Assembly (NCBI GenBank): GCA_905221605.1
Contig: CAJNDS010002298.1
Location: 367,085-431,084 of the forward strand
Reading direction: 5' to 3'
From: Symbiodinium natans
Lineage: Eukaryota > Sar > Dinophyceae > Suessiales > Symbiodiniaceae
DNA: 64,000 nt
Part shown: in pieces, positions 23,137 through 33,281 of the stretch
How positions within the stretch are numbered: the first letter of the stretch is position 1
Layout: each line of letters starts with the position of its first letter
Notes under the pieces: model-generated
Databases searched by the model: none
Told to the model about the DNA's origin: nothing
The model's input: the letters and a program-made list of their open reading frames with translations, nothing else
Made by a program: the position numbers and the translations under genes

Positions 23137-24425
23137 CCCGGGACTTGCTGGGAGGGGCCGTTTTGGTCAAAAATCCAGAAAACGAGAGCCCACCCGGGAC
23201 CGTCGATTTCAGTACTAAAAAATCACATTTTAAATAGGGACCCGGGCCGATCCTGGGGTCCCCCTCATTTGGGGTGTTTTTGGAGGCAAACTTTCCCTCT
23301 CAAGGGGGGGTCGGAGTTTGAGGCAAGGGGGGGGTCTCCGAAGACTATTTTGCCTTTAAAATTGAAAAATACCACCCCCCCTTGACCAAAACTAGGCTGT
23401 GAAAAGGTCGCGGGGGCGGCCCTTCGTCAGCATTGAGGCTTAAAACACTGAAAAACATTGAAAAACCTTAAAAAACATTGAAAAACTCTGAAAAACTTTG
23501 AAAAACCTTGAAAAACTTGCAATCCTGAGGTGAAAGCTCCGTTTTGGTCAAAAAACCAGAAAACGAGAGCCCACCCAGAACCGTCGGTTTCAGTACTAAA
23601 AAATCGCATTTTTAATAGGCACCCGGCCCAATCCTGGGGTCCCCCTTCATTTGGGTGTTTTTAGAAGCAAACTTTCCCTCTCAAGGGCGGTCGGAGTTTG
23701 AGGCAAGGGGGGGTCTCCGAAGACTATTTTGCCTTTAAAATTGAAAAATGCCACCCCCGATCCTGGGGTGCCCCTCATTTGGGGTGCAAACTTTCCCTCT
23801 CAAGGGGGGGTCGGAGTTTGAGGCAAGGGGGGGGTCTCCAAAGACTATTTTGCCTTTAAAATTGAAAAATACCACCCCCCCTTGACCAAAATTAGGCTGT
23901 GAAAAGGTCGCGGGGGCGGCCCTTCATCAGAACTGAAGCTTAAAAACCCTAAAAAACACTGAAAAACTTTGAAAAACCTTGAAAAACTTGCAATCCTGAG
24001 GTGAAGGCTCCGTTTTGGTAAAAAAATCCAGAAAACGAGAGCCCACCCGGGACCGTCGATTTCAGTACTAAAAAATCACATTTTAAATAGGGAGCCGGGC
24101 CGATCCTGGGGTCCCCCCTCATTTGGGGTGTTTTTGGAGGCAAACTTTCCCTCTCAAGGGGGGTCGGAATTTGAGGCAAGGGGGGGTCTCCGAAGACTAT
24201 TTTGCCTTTAAAATTGAAAAATACCACCCCCCTTGACCAAAACTAGGCTGTGAAAAGGTCGCGGGGGCGGCCCTTCATCAGAACTGAGCTTAAAAACCCT
24301 GAAAAACATTGAAAAACCTTAAAAAACATTGAAAAACTCTGAAAAACCTTGAAAAACCTTGAAAAATTGGAAATTTTTGAAACCGGTGAAGGCTCGGTTT
24401 TGGTCAAAAAACCCAGAAAACCGAC
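23137..24425. repeat. Direct repeat of about 380-470 bp, three copies plus a fragment
   Basis: Units begin near 23161, 23542 and 24013, with a partial one at 24398, each starting GTTTTGGTCAAAAA or a close variant. Each carries CCGATCCTGGGGTCCCCCTC, a CTTTCCCTCTCAAGGGG block, TTTGCCTTTAAAATTGAAAA and a run of GAAAAACCTT words. The middle unit is longer because about 120 bp of it (from about 23757) is repeated internally. Confidence 0.93.
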
Positions 24426-24840
24426 GCGGCTGTGTATTATCCGTGTGCCGAATTGACTAGACGGTGCCGAGTCGAGAAAGAATGGTGCGAGCTAAATGAT
24501 CAACTAAAGTAAAAAAGAAGATATGTAATTCAGATGAAGAGGGATCTGGGAGGGAGGGGTGATGCCAAACACGTGGGGTGATGACAGAAACCCTTAGTGA
24601 ATGCTTGGACCAGAGATGCTGAACCCTAAACTGAAGCGAGCTGCGGGTGCTGCTTTTGGCAGCAGCGAGGCGAAGGCCCGCGGACGAGCCCGAGCCAGCA
24701 GGCGAAGCCTGGCGAGGGCTCGGGGCCGGTGCGTGCGATGAGCACGGCCCACGTTAAGAGGGTTGAACCCACGTGCCAGCGACAGTCTGGCTCTATTATA
24801 TTACCCCAAACCCCTGGGTTTTAAGTTAAGCGTATGGAAC
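24426..24840. other. Spacer, no gene recognised
   Basis: Unique-looking sequence between two satellite blocks. It includes a GC-rich stretch at 24640-24760 made of CGAGG/CGAGC words. There is no open frame of note, no telomere words and no clear repeat. Confidence 0.4.
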
Positions 24841-26949
24841 CGGCCTTCCGGAAGGCCGACCCGTAAGGGGCCTTCCCCGTAAGGGAGCCTCCCCGTAAGG
24901 GAGCCTCCCCGTAAAGGGGCCTCCCCATAAAAGGGCCTCCCCATAAAACGGCCTCCCCATAAGGGGGCCTCCGCGTAAGGGGCTTCCCTGTAAGGGGCCT
25001 TCCCGTAAGGGGCCTGCCCTTGCCTTCCCCGTAAGGGGCCTTCCCCGTAAGGGGCCTTCCCCGTAAGGGGCCTTCCCCGTAAGGGGCCTTCCCCGTAAGG
25101 GGCCTTCCCCGTAAGGGGCCTTCCCCGTGAGGGGCCTTCCCGTAAGGGGCCTTCCCCGCAAGGGGCCTTCCCCGTAAGGGGCCTTCCCCGTAAGGGGCCT
25201 TCCCCGTAAGGGGCCTTCCCCGTAAGGGGCCTTCCCCGTAAGGGGCCTTCCCCGTAAGGGGCCTTCCCCGTAAGGGGCCTTCCCCGTAAGGGGCCTTCCC
25301 CGTCAGGGGCCTTCCCCGTCAGGGGCCTTCCCCGTCAGGGGCCTTCCCCGTAAGGGTTCTTCCCCGTAAGGGGCCTTCCCCGTAAGGGGCCTTCCCCGTA
25401 AGGGGCCTTCCCCGTAAGGGGCCTTCCCCGTAAGGGGCCTTCCCCGTAAGGGGCCTTCCCCGTAAGGGGAAGGGGCCTTCCCCGTAAGGGGCCTTCCCCG
25501 TCAGGGGCCTTCCCCGTAAGGGGCCTTCCCCGTAAGGGGCCTTCCCCGTAAGGGGCCTTCCCCGTAAGGGGCCTTCCCCGTAAGGGGCCTTCCCCGTCAG
25601 GGGCCTTCCCCGTCAGGGGCCTTCCCCGTCAGGGGCCTTCCCCGTCAGGGGCCTTCCCCGTCAGGGGCCTTCCCCGTCAGGGGCCTTCCCCGTCAGGGGC
25701 CTTCCCCGTCAGGGGCCTTCCCCGTCAGGGGCCTTCCCCGTCAGGGGCCTTCCCCGTCAGGGGCCTTCCCCGTCAGGGGCCTTCCCCGTAAGAGACCTTC
25801 CCCGTAAGGGGCCTTCCCCGTAAGGGGCCTTCCCCGTAAGGGGCCTTCCCCGTAAGGGGCCTTCCCCGTAAGGGGCCTTCCCCGTAAGGGGCCTTCCCGT
25901 AGGGCCTCCCCGTATGGTCCTTTCCCCTAAGTGGGCCGTCCCCGTAAGGTGCCTTCCCCGTAAGGGGCCTTCCCCGTAAGGTGCCTTCCCCGTAAGGGGC
26001 CTTCCCCGTAAGGGGCCTTCCCCGTAAGGGGCCTTCCCCGTAAGGGGCCTTCCCCGTAAGGGGCCTTCCCCGTAAGGGGCCTTCCCCGTAAGGGGCCTTC
26101 CCCGTGAGGGGCCTTCCCCGTGAGGGGCCTTCCCCGCAAGGGGCCTTCCCCGCAAGGGGCCTTCCCCGTAAGGGGCCTTCCCCGTAAGGGGCCTTCCCCG
26201 TAAGGGGCCTTCCCCGTAAGGGGCCTTCCCGTAAGGGCCTTCCCGTAAGGGGCCTTCCCCGTAAGGGGCCGTCCCCGTAAGGGGCCTTCCCCGTAAGGGG
26301 CTTCCCCGTAAGGTGGTGGGGGGGCGGCCTTTCCCCGGTAAGGGGCCTTCCACGTAAGGGGCCTCCTAAGGGGCCCTTCCCCGTAAGGGGCCTTCCCGTT
26401 AAGGGGCCTTCCCCGTAAGGGCCCTTCCCCGTAAGGGCGGCCCTTCCCCGTAAGGGGCCTTACCCGTAAGGGGCCTTCCCCGTAAGGGGCCTTCCCCGTA
26501 AGGGGCCTTCCCCGTAAGGGGCCTTCCCCGTAAGGGGCCTTCCCCGTAAGGGGCCTTCCCCGTAAGGGGCCTTCCCCGTAAGGGGCCTTCCCCGTAAGGG
26601 GCCTTCCCCGTCAGGGGCCTTCCCCGTCAGGGGCCTTCCCCGTCAGGGGCCTTCCCCGTCAGGGGCCTTCCCCGTCAGGGGCCTTCCCCGTCAGGGGCCT
26701 TCCCCGTCAGGGGCCTTCCCCGTCAGGGGCCTTCCCCGTCAGGGGCCTTCCCCGTAAGGGGCCTTCCCCGTAAGGGGCCTTCCCCGTAAGGGGCCTTCCC
26801 CGTAAGGGGCCTTCCCCGTAAGGGGCCTTCCCCGTAAGGGGCCTTCCCCGTAAGGGGCCTTCCCCGCAAGGGGCCTTCCCCGTAAGGGGCCTTCCCGTAA
26901 GGGGCCTTCCCCGTAAGGGGCCTTCCCCGTAAGGGGCCTCCCCGTAAGG

Positions 26950-27110
26950 CCCGAAATCTGGAAAACTAGGGTGTCATTTCCGCTATATGACTTCTTTATT
27001 AAAAAATCGCATTTTTACTACGGGTCCCGCCAAATCCTGGGGCAGGGGCCTTTAGAGTGACCCCCGCCAGAGCACCCCCACCAGAGCACCCCCGCCACAG
27101 CATCCCGCCA
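26950..27110. repeat. Spacer block in the 16-bp satellite, copy 1
   Basis: Starts CCCGAAATCTGGAAAACTAG and continues through a TTTCCGCTATATGACTTC word and an AAATCCTGGGGCA word. It recurs at 27371 and 27837. It resembles part of the units of roughly 0.4 kb at 23.1-24.4 kb, which share a gAAAAC lead-in, a TACTAAAAAATC-like word and a CCGATCCTGGGG-like word. Confidence 0.85.
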
Positions 27111-27370
27111 CCGTAAGGGCCTTCCCCGTAAGGGGCCTTCCCCGCAAGGGGCCTTCCCCATAGGGGGCCTTCCCCGTAAGGGGCCTTCCCCGTAAGGGGG
27201 CCTTCCCCGTAAGGGGCCTTCCCCGTAAGGGGCCTTCCCCGTAAGGGGCCTTCCCCGTAAGGGGCCTTCCCCGTAAGGGGCCTTCCCTGCAAGGGGCCTT
27301 CCCCGTAGGCCTTCCCCGTAAGGGGCCTTCCCCGTAAGGGGCCTTCCCCGTAAGGGGCCTTCCCGTAAGG

Positions 27371-27480
27371 CCCGAAATCTGGAAAACTAGGGTGTCATTT
27401 CCGCTATATGACTTCTTTACTAAATCACCTGAAAATCGAGCACTTTGGGGCCGATCCTGGGGTACCCCTCATTTGGGCCT
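27371..27480. repeat. Spacer block in the 16-bp satellite, copy 2
   Basis: Same start as the block at 26950. It then carries AATCGAGCACTTTGGGGCCG and a CCTGGGGTACCCCTCATTTG word, and returns to 16-bp units. Confidence 0.85.
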
Positions 27481-27836
27481 TGTTTGGGGGCCTTCCTGGC
27501 AAGCGGCCTTCCCCCATAAGGGGCCCGCAAGGGGCCTTCCTCGTAAGGGGCCTTAAGGGGCGTAAGGGGCCTTCCCCGTAAGGGGCCTTCCCCATAAAAA
27601 GTCTTCTCCGTAAAGGGGCCTTCCCCGTAAGGGGCCTTCCCCGTAAGGGGCCTTCCCCGTAAGAAACCTTCCCCGTAAGGGGGCCTTCCCCGTAAGGGGC
27701 CTTCCCCGTAAAGGGGCTTTCCCCCGGCCCCTAAGGGGCCTTCCCCGTAAGGGGCCTTCCCCGTAAGGGGGCCTTCCTCGTAAGGGGGCCTCCCCTTACG
27801 GGGCCTTCCCCGTAAGGGGCCCCGTCCCCCGTAAGG

Positions 27837-27965
27837 CCCGAAATCTGGAAAACTAAGGTGTCATTTCCGCTATATGATTTCTTTATTAAATCACTTGAGA
27901 ATCGAGCACTTTGGGGCCGATCCTGGGGTACCCCTCATTTGGGCCTTGTTTGGGGGCCTTCCTGG
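27837..27965. repeat. Spacer block in the 16-bp satellite, copy 3
   Basis: Nearly identical to copy 2 over about 125 bp, with a few substitutions such as ACTAAGG for ACTAGGG and ACTTGAGAA for ACCTGAAAA. Confidence 0.85.
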
Positions 27966-28036
27966 CAGGCGCTTCCCCGTAAGGGGCCTTCCCCGTAGGG
28001 GGCCTTCCCCGTAAGGGGCCTTCCCCTTACGGGGAA

Positions 28037-28745
28037 GGTGGCCTTTTTGGGCTCCTCCCGGACCATTTCTGGGCCTTTTTTGGGCTAGGAAGCCTCCTTC
28101 GGCCAGGCCTCCCAAACTTCATGAGGTCCCAGGACAGTCGCAGGACCAAAAACCAAAGGGAGCCCAAGGTATAGACTTATGGGTCTTGTAAGCCCGGTAT
28201 AAACATCATAATTTGGAAACACCGGGAAAAAAAAAACGTAAACCCGCCAAGCAAACCTATGGATCTTGGAGGGACAGAGAGGCCTTCGCGGGGGGTACCC
28301 CAGGATTTGGTCAAAGGCGGCCCGTAGCCCCCCCTCCCACTACTGTACTTACACACGATATTATAAAACCCTAAACCCGCCCAAGGTTGAGATGTGGGTG
28401 GGTGGTTGGGAGAGCGCGTTGGACCTAGGCGCACACCACAACACACGCCCTGCGTGGTGGTGTGAACGTTGGCAAACCCTAAACCCTAACTTAAACCCGA
28501 AACCCTAAACCCGGTAACTGTGGGCTTCAGGGGAGTTCAAGAGGGTTGATGGTCCACCTTTGCTACCATCTCAGCGGAAGCTTCGAACTCATACCACCAC
28601 AAAACAGTTCCACAATACCAGGAATGGCATCCGTTGCTGTATTCATGGGAATAGTGGCTGAGATCCCAGAAGTCTCCGGGTCTCGAAATGGTTGATGAGC
28701 TCAGATTGACTTTGGCCCAAACCTCAAGCTGTGACCTCCTGAAAC
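28037..28745. other. Spacer with minor telomere-like words
   Basis: Complex sequence without a recognised gene. CCCTAAA-type words occur at about 28367 and 28475-28515. A reverse-strand version of the satellite word for CCAAATCCTGGGG appears near 28295, so a decayed spacer block may lie here in opposite orientation. Confidence 0.4.
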
Positions 28746-29200
28746 GGTGACCCCAAAATTGGGGCCGTTTGGCGCCCCACTTTTGAAGCCGCGAATTCTT
28801 CTAATTTTGCAATCTCGCGCTTTCCACTCGGGGCCCACAGACAAGCACTCAATGCGGAAAACTGAGAACCACGACTCCGCAGGCAGCTTTCTGGTGGAAG
28901 TGATCAACCTGAGAGAAACGTGCACAGGGGAGGCCCACGCACACGAAGCCAGAATTGCTCAGATTTTTGGACCCACATTTGGAGTCGCGCAAACCGATAT
29001 TGCAAGGCCTTTGAGGCCTTACTTGCGGAGGTTCGGGGCCTTTCGAGGCATTCTGCAAGCAATGTCGCGCTGCCGCAAGTTTTTATTTCAGACTTCTCGA
29101 CGGGCCTCAAAAGAAGCCTCAATGATCCTGAGCTTTCCAAAAATTTCGACGGGCATGAGAAAGTCCTGAAAAGCCCTCTGCATGACATTGCAAGCTGATG
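28746..29200 (+). repeat. Inverted copy of the 28.7-33.3 kb repeat family
   Basis: This segment is the reverse complement of most of 31212-31941. Both strands of the pair give the same broken peptide string (AFHSGPTDKHS). It lacks about 0.3 kb that the tandem copies contain in the middle, which is the part holding the 67-bp hairpin element. The copies are therefore an intact form and an inserted form of one repeat. Confidence 0.88.
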
Positions 29201-29218
29201 TTGATCTCCATCTTCGCC

Positions 29219-29650
29219 CTATGAGTTGATCCTCACAGAGGTGTTCGGCTTCTGAACAAGCTCGGTGAGGTAGTTCCCTTGGAGCTTGCCGTACTCAAAC
29301 GCTTGGAGGAAGAAATGCACACCAGCATCCCATGGTGTCACTCTGACCCCATCGCCATAATGCGACGTCCATGCGCTTGAGCCATGGATTCGCCCTTGCC
29401 CGTTTGTCACCGACCTTGTAAGAATAGGTCGTCTTGCCAACGGAGAACGTCGAATGACACTTTCTTTGTTCACAAAGCTCGTCCTGCTTGATGACGAAGT
29501 CCCAGATCTTGCTCGTGCGGCGGCCAGTAGTGGAAAGAGAGGCACATCCCAGGCAGAAACGTCGACATAGGAGAGCACCATGCCATTGTCCGAACAAATT
29601 AAAATCCAGGGCCGCGAAGACTTGTAAGAGATGCTAGATTGACTTGCCAT
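29219..29650 (-). CDS. Unrecognised minus-strand coding-like fragment
   Basis: Two overlapping minus-strand frames look protein-like in different parts. One contains SKIWDFVIKQDELCEQRKC; the other ends AFEYGKLQGNYLTELVQ. A frameshift or small intron between them would join them. No family was recognised. Position and strand suit a retroelement or gene relic together with the segment at 29824-30072. Confidence 0.3.
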   Translation of the reverse strand: MASQSSISYKSSRPWILICSDNGMVLSYVDVSAWDVPLFPLLAAARARSGTSSSSRTSFVNKESVIRRSPLARRPILTRSVTNGQGRIHGSSAWTSHYGDGVRVTPWDAGVHFFLQAFEYGKLQGNYLTELVQKPNTSVRINS

Positions 29651-29823
29651 GCCCCAATCTTGCCAGCCAATCTTCCCTGTGGACCAGCTGCTGCGATGTC
29701 ACCACGAAGCTTTAGGGTTGCCCATCCTTGGTTTGTAACCTGCGCCAAAGGTCAAGTTTAAATGCCCTTATCTCTTCTGCTCCCATGGTCCCGGTCTGTG
29801 TGCCAAGGCTGATCCCAACACTA

Positions 29824-30072
29824 TCATCGCCTGACATGGTAACAAGGAGTTGCCCAGAGCAGGAAAGCATCTTCTTCTGACTCTGGAAGGATCACATCTG
29901 CTGCAAAACCAAAAGCCTTCGCCACCTCCCATTTCGACAGGAATCTGACTCCAGGGTGTTCAACTTTCCAAAGTGGAAGACAAAGCCCATGTTTCTTCAA
30001 GGTCAGCCAAGGCGAGTCGATGAGGGTCCTGTACTTTGTCGTGATGGGTGGCAAAGGAAGCCCTGTGTGCAC
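29824..30072 (-). pseudogene. Possible cytosine methyltransferase C-terminal fragment
   Basis: The minus frame contains GVRFLSKWEVAKAFGFAADV followed by ILPESEEDAF. This resembles the target-recognition to C-terminal part of C5 cytosine methyltransferases, where an R-x-L-T/S-P-x-E-x-A-x-x-x-G-F block precedes a final G-N block. The final GN motif is missing or altered here (WATPCY). No catalytic PCQ or ENV motif was found nearby. Retroelements carrying DNA methyltransferases have been described in Symbiodinium, which makes the reading plausible. The evidence is one motif only. Confidence 0.3.
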
Positions 30073-30159
30073 CTTCCTCTGCTCATCGAAAATGTGGTCG
30101 GCCTTCTAAGCCACAAGCACTTCGCCCTCATTGAAAAGTTCTTAGGTGGGCTATGAATC

Positions 30160-30430
30160 TGATGCCCTGGTCTCCGTCCACTGAAATCCAGCGAGCATTC
30201 ACCATAAAACCTTGGCCAACTCGGACTTGACCCGGGAAGTTAGACCGACACCAAGGGCCAGTCCTCATTGATTATCTTCGGCTCTCTTGTACCAGAGGAG
30301 GACTCCAAATCGTTGCGCAGCCTGAGGTCCACCAGAGAACAAATGCCTGATGCTTCGTCTTTATCTGCTTTGCTGGGCCCAGTGCGTCTTGTCTAAGACG
30401 TTCCCGAGTTGGTTGCGGAGCCATTCAGGA
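30160..30430. other. Spacer, no gene recognised
   Basis: No repeat or convincing frame. It may hold intron or upstream parts of the minus-strand fragments at 29.2-30.1 kb. Confidence 0.3.
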
Positions 30431-30789
30431 ACAACCCCCCAATTAGTTCCAAATTATTATAAGGAAGCTGGGTCCATTTCGCGGTCCCATTTTTGGGACC
30501 GCGAGACGGCCCCGTTTTTTGGCCCGAATTTGAGCCCGTGCAACCGGATCTCGGGGGCTGCGGCCTTGCAATTTTCCGGCAGCGTGCGCGGGGGCCAAAG
30601 CAGCTGCAAGCTCGTCTTTGTAATGCTGCAATGAGGCAGAACTGCAACTGTGGAGGCCCATCCTGGCGAAGCCAGAATTGCTTGTGTTTTGCGGGCCTGA
30701 AAGTGGGGTCGCCCGACAGCCCCTTAACTTTGGGCCCTGGCAGGCCCAGCTGAGCTGCAGGTCTTGCTGGTTTTTTCTGTGGATAGGAG

Positions 30790-31219
30790 TCACGCTTCAA
30801 TCTCTGGGAAGTTGACCAACGCGGCTTCAACGTTTTCTGTGGTTGTGCAGCGTCGCTTGCCAGACATTGCAGACTGAAACTCTTGGCGGCTTGGGTTTTG
30901 AACAGCGAAGATATTTGCGCGTGTTGCACCGGCAAGGAACTTAAGTTGCCATGCGCCCAATGAAGAAGAAGATATAGGGAAGGCCGACGCCTCCGGCAGA
31001 AGCCTTGTGAACGTCAGTTTGTCTTCTCCATTGAAGGGCGTGTTGAGGTTTAAATGGTTGGGAGCGTTCACTTGGCTTGCACGCAACATCATCTTTGAGC
31101 CTCAGACTTTGCTGAAGGTTTCGAAGCTTCTCGAGGCCGGTCCGAGGCCTCCTCCAGTTGAGCAGGGCGCGATATAGTTTGCTTGCCCGATGGAGATCAA
31201 CATCAGCTTGCAATGTCAT
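30790..31219 (-). CDS. Minus-strand coding-like segment in unit 1
   Basis: One minus frame (30790-31092) contains QPSRQEFQSAMSGKRR-like sequence and ANIFAVQNPSRQEF. A second (30941-31219) contains DLHRASKLYRALLNWRRP. Both are conserved almost unchanged in unit 2 (32312-32741). Because the whole duplication is near-identical, that conservation is not proof of selection. No family was recognised. Confidence 0.25.
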
Positions 31220-31464
31220 GCAGAGGGCTTTTCAGGACTTTCTCATGCCCGTCGAAATTTTTGGAAAGCTCAGGATCATCGAGGCTTCTTTTGAGGCCCG
31301 TCGAGAAGTCTGAAATAAAAACTTGCGGCAGCGCGACATAGCTTGCAGGATCATCTTAATCCGTCGAGGCCGAGGTCTGTCGTGACGTTTTGAATAGAGA
31401 ATGAAGAGGACTTGGAGCCAGCCGCGGCTTAAAATTCTTTTGTCTTTTACATGGAAGAGGCAGC

Positions 31465-31531
31465 CAGGGTTTGTCCGGGCTCGAGGCCTTGCGGGGACCC
31501 GTTTATTAGTATTATAAGCCCGGGTCCCCGA
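31465..31531 (+). repeat. 67-bp dispersed hairpin element, copy 2
   Basis: Matches the copies at 21630 and 32991. It has TTTATTAG where the others have TTTAATAG. It sits in the part of about 0.3 kb that is absent from the inverted copy at 28746-29200. Confidence 0.9.
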
Positions 31532-31941
31532 GGCCTCGTAATCTTGCAAGCTAACCTGGTTTTGGGATTTTGTTGAGGCTTCGTGAGGCCTCGGAAGGCC
31601 TCGAAACCCCATGAGTGAGGCCTCGGGGGGCCTCGGAAGGCCCCGAACCTCCGCAAGTGAGGCCTCAAAGGCCTTGCAATATCGGTTTGCGCGACTCCAA
31701 ATGTGGGTCCAAAAATCTGAGCAATTCTGGCTTCGTGTGCGTGGGCCTCCCCTGTGCACGTTTCTCTCAGGTTGATCACTTCCACCAGAAAGCTGCCTGC
31801 GGAGGTCGTGGTTCTCAGTTTTCCGCGTTGAGTGCTTGTCTGTGGGCCCCGAGTGGAAAGCGCGAGATTGCAAAAATTAGAAGAATTCGCGGCCCTAAAA
31901 GTGGGGCCGCCAAACGGCCCCAATTTTGGGGTCACCGTTTC

Positions 31942-33281
31942 ACAACCCCCCAATTTAGTTCCAAATTATTATAAGGAAGCTGGGTCCATTTCGCGGTCCC
32001 ATTTTTGGGACCGCGAGACGGCCCCGTTTTTTGGCCCGAATTTGAGCCCGTGCAACCGGATCTCGGGGGCTGCGGCCTTGCAATTTTCGGGCAGCGTGCG
32101 CGGGGGCTTGTCCAAAGCAGCTGCAAGCTCGTCTTTGTAATGCTGCAATGAGGCAGAACTGCAACTGTGGAGGCCCATCCTGGCGAAGCCAGAATTGCTT
32201 GTGTTTTGCGGGCCTGAAAGTGGGGTCGCCCGACAGCCCCTTAACTTTGGGCTTCGCCCTGGCAGGCCCAGCTGAGCTGCAGGTCTTGCTGGTTTTTTCT
32301 GTGGATAGGAGTCACGCTTCAATCTCTGGGAAGTTGACCAACGCGGAATCAACGTTTTCTGTGGTTGTGCAGCGTCGCTTGCCAGACATTGCAGACTGAA
32401 ACTCTTGGCGGCTTGGGTTTTGAACAGCGAAGATATTTGCGCGTGTTGCACCGGCAAGGAACTTAAGTTGCCATGCGCCCAATGAAGAAGAAGATATAGG
32501 GAAGGCCGACGCCTCCGGCAGAAGCCTTGTGAACGTCAGTTTGTCTTCTCCATTGAAGGGCGTGTTGAGGTTTAAATGGTTGGGAGCGTTCACTTGGCTT
32601 GCACGCAACATCATCTTTGAGCCTCAGACTTTGCTGAAGGTTTCGAAGCTTCTCGAGGCCGGTCCGAGGCCTCCTCCAGTTGAGCAGGGCGCGATATAGT
32701 TTGCTTGCCCGATGGAGATCAACATCAGCTTGCAATGTCACGCAGAGGGCTTTTCAGGACTTTCTCATGCCCGTCGAAATTTTTGGAAAGCTCAGGATCA
32801 TCGAGGCTTCTTTTGAGGCCCGTCGAGAAGTCTGAAATAAAAACTTGCGGCAGCGCGACATAGCTTGCAGGATCATCTTAATCCGTCGAGGCCCTTCGAG
32901 GTCTGTCGTGACGTTTTGAATAGAGAATGAAGAGGACTTGGAGCCAGCCGCGGCTTAAAATTCTTTTGTCTTTTACATGGAAGAGGCAGCCAGGGTTTGT
33001 CCGGGCTCGAGGCCTTGCGGGGACCCGTTTAATAGTATTATAAGCCCGGGTCCCCGAGGCCTCGTAATCTTGCAAGCTAACGGGGTTTTGGGATTTTGTT
33101 GAGGCTTCGTGAGGCCTCGGAAGGCCTCGAAACCCCGTGAGTGAGGCCTCGGGGGGCCTCGGAAGGCCCCGAACCTCCGCAAGTGAGGCCTCAAAGGCCT
33201 TGCAATATCGGTTTGCGCGACTCCAAATGTGGGTCCAAAAATCTGAGCAATTCTGGCTTCGTGTGCGTGGGCCTCCCCTGT
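31942..33281. repeat. Tandem duplicate, unit 2 (about 1.34 kb)
   Basis: Direct copy of unit 1 in the same orientation. It ends where the sequence departs from unit 1 just after GTGGGCCTCCCCTGT at about 33281. Its right part is thus shorter than unit 1 by about 0.2 kb. Confidence 0.93.
32991..33057 (+). repeat. 67-bp dispersed hairpin element, copy 3
   Basis: Same sequence as at 21630-21696. It is in unit 2 at the position equivalent to copy 2, so copies 2 and 3 descend from one insertion duplicated with the unit. Confidence 0.9.

Larger units (their letters stand above)
24841..28036. repeat. 16-bp GC-rich satellite, about 3.2 kb
   Basis: A tandem array of GGGGCCTTCCCCGTAA. A variant unit ending GTCA instead of GTAA occurs in runs: about three copies near 25300, a dozen at about 25597-25783, and ten at about 26607-26750. 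Unit length is not a multiple of three, so one strand encodes a 16-residue peptide repeat with no stop; these frames are by-products. Single units can pair CCCC with GGGG around GTAA. The array is interrupted at 26950-27110, 27371-27480 and 27837-27965 by a shared spacer. Confidence 0.97.
30431..31941. repeat. Tandem duplicate, unit 1 (about 1.5 kb)
   Basis: Begins ACAACCCCCCAATTAGTTCC. It is nearly identical to unit 2 starting at 31942, with a few small indels (unit 2 has extra CTTGTCC, GCTTCGCC and CCCTTCGAGG pieces). It includes a perfect 10-bp stem hairpin with arm CGCGGTCCCA near 30480, a minus-strand coding-like stretch at 30790-31092, and the 67-bp hairpin element at 31465-31531. Confidence 0.93.

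Noticed and set aside
25757-26353. A 198-codon minus-strand open frame, and related frames at 24826-25161, 25927-26139 and 26999-27292
   Set aside because: They are translations of the 16-bp satellite and give a 16-residue peptide repeat with no other content. Lack of stops follows from the unit sequence.
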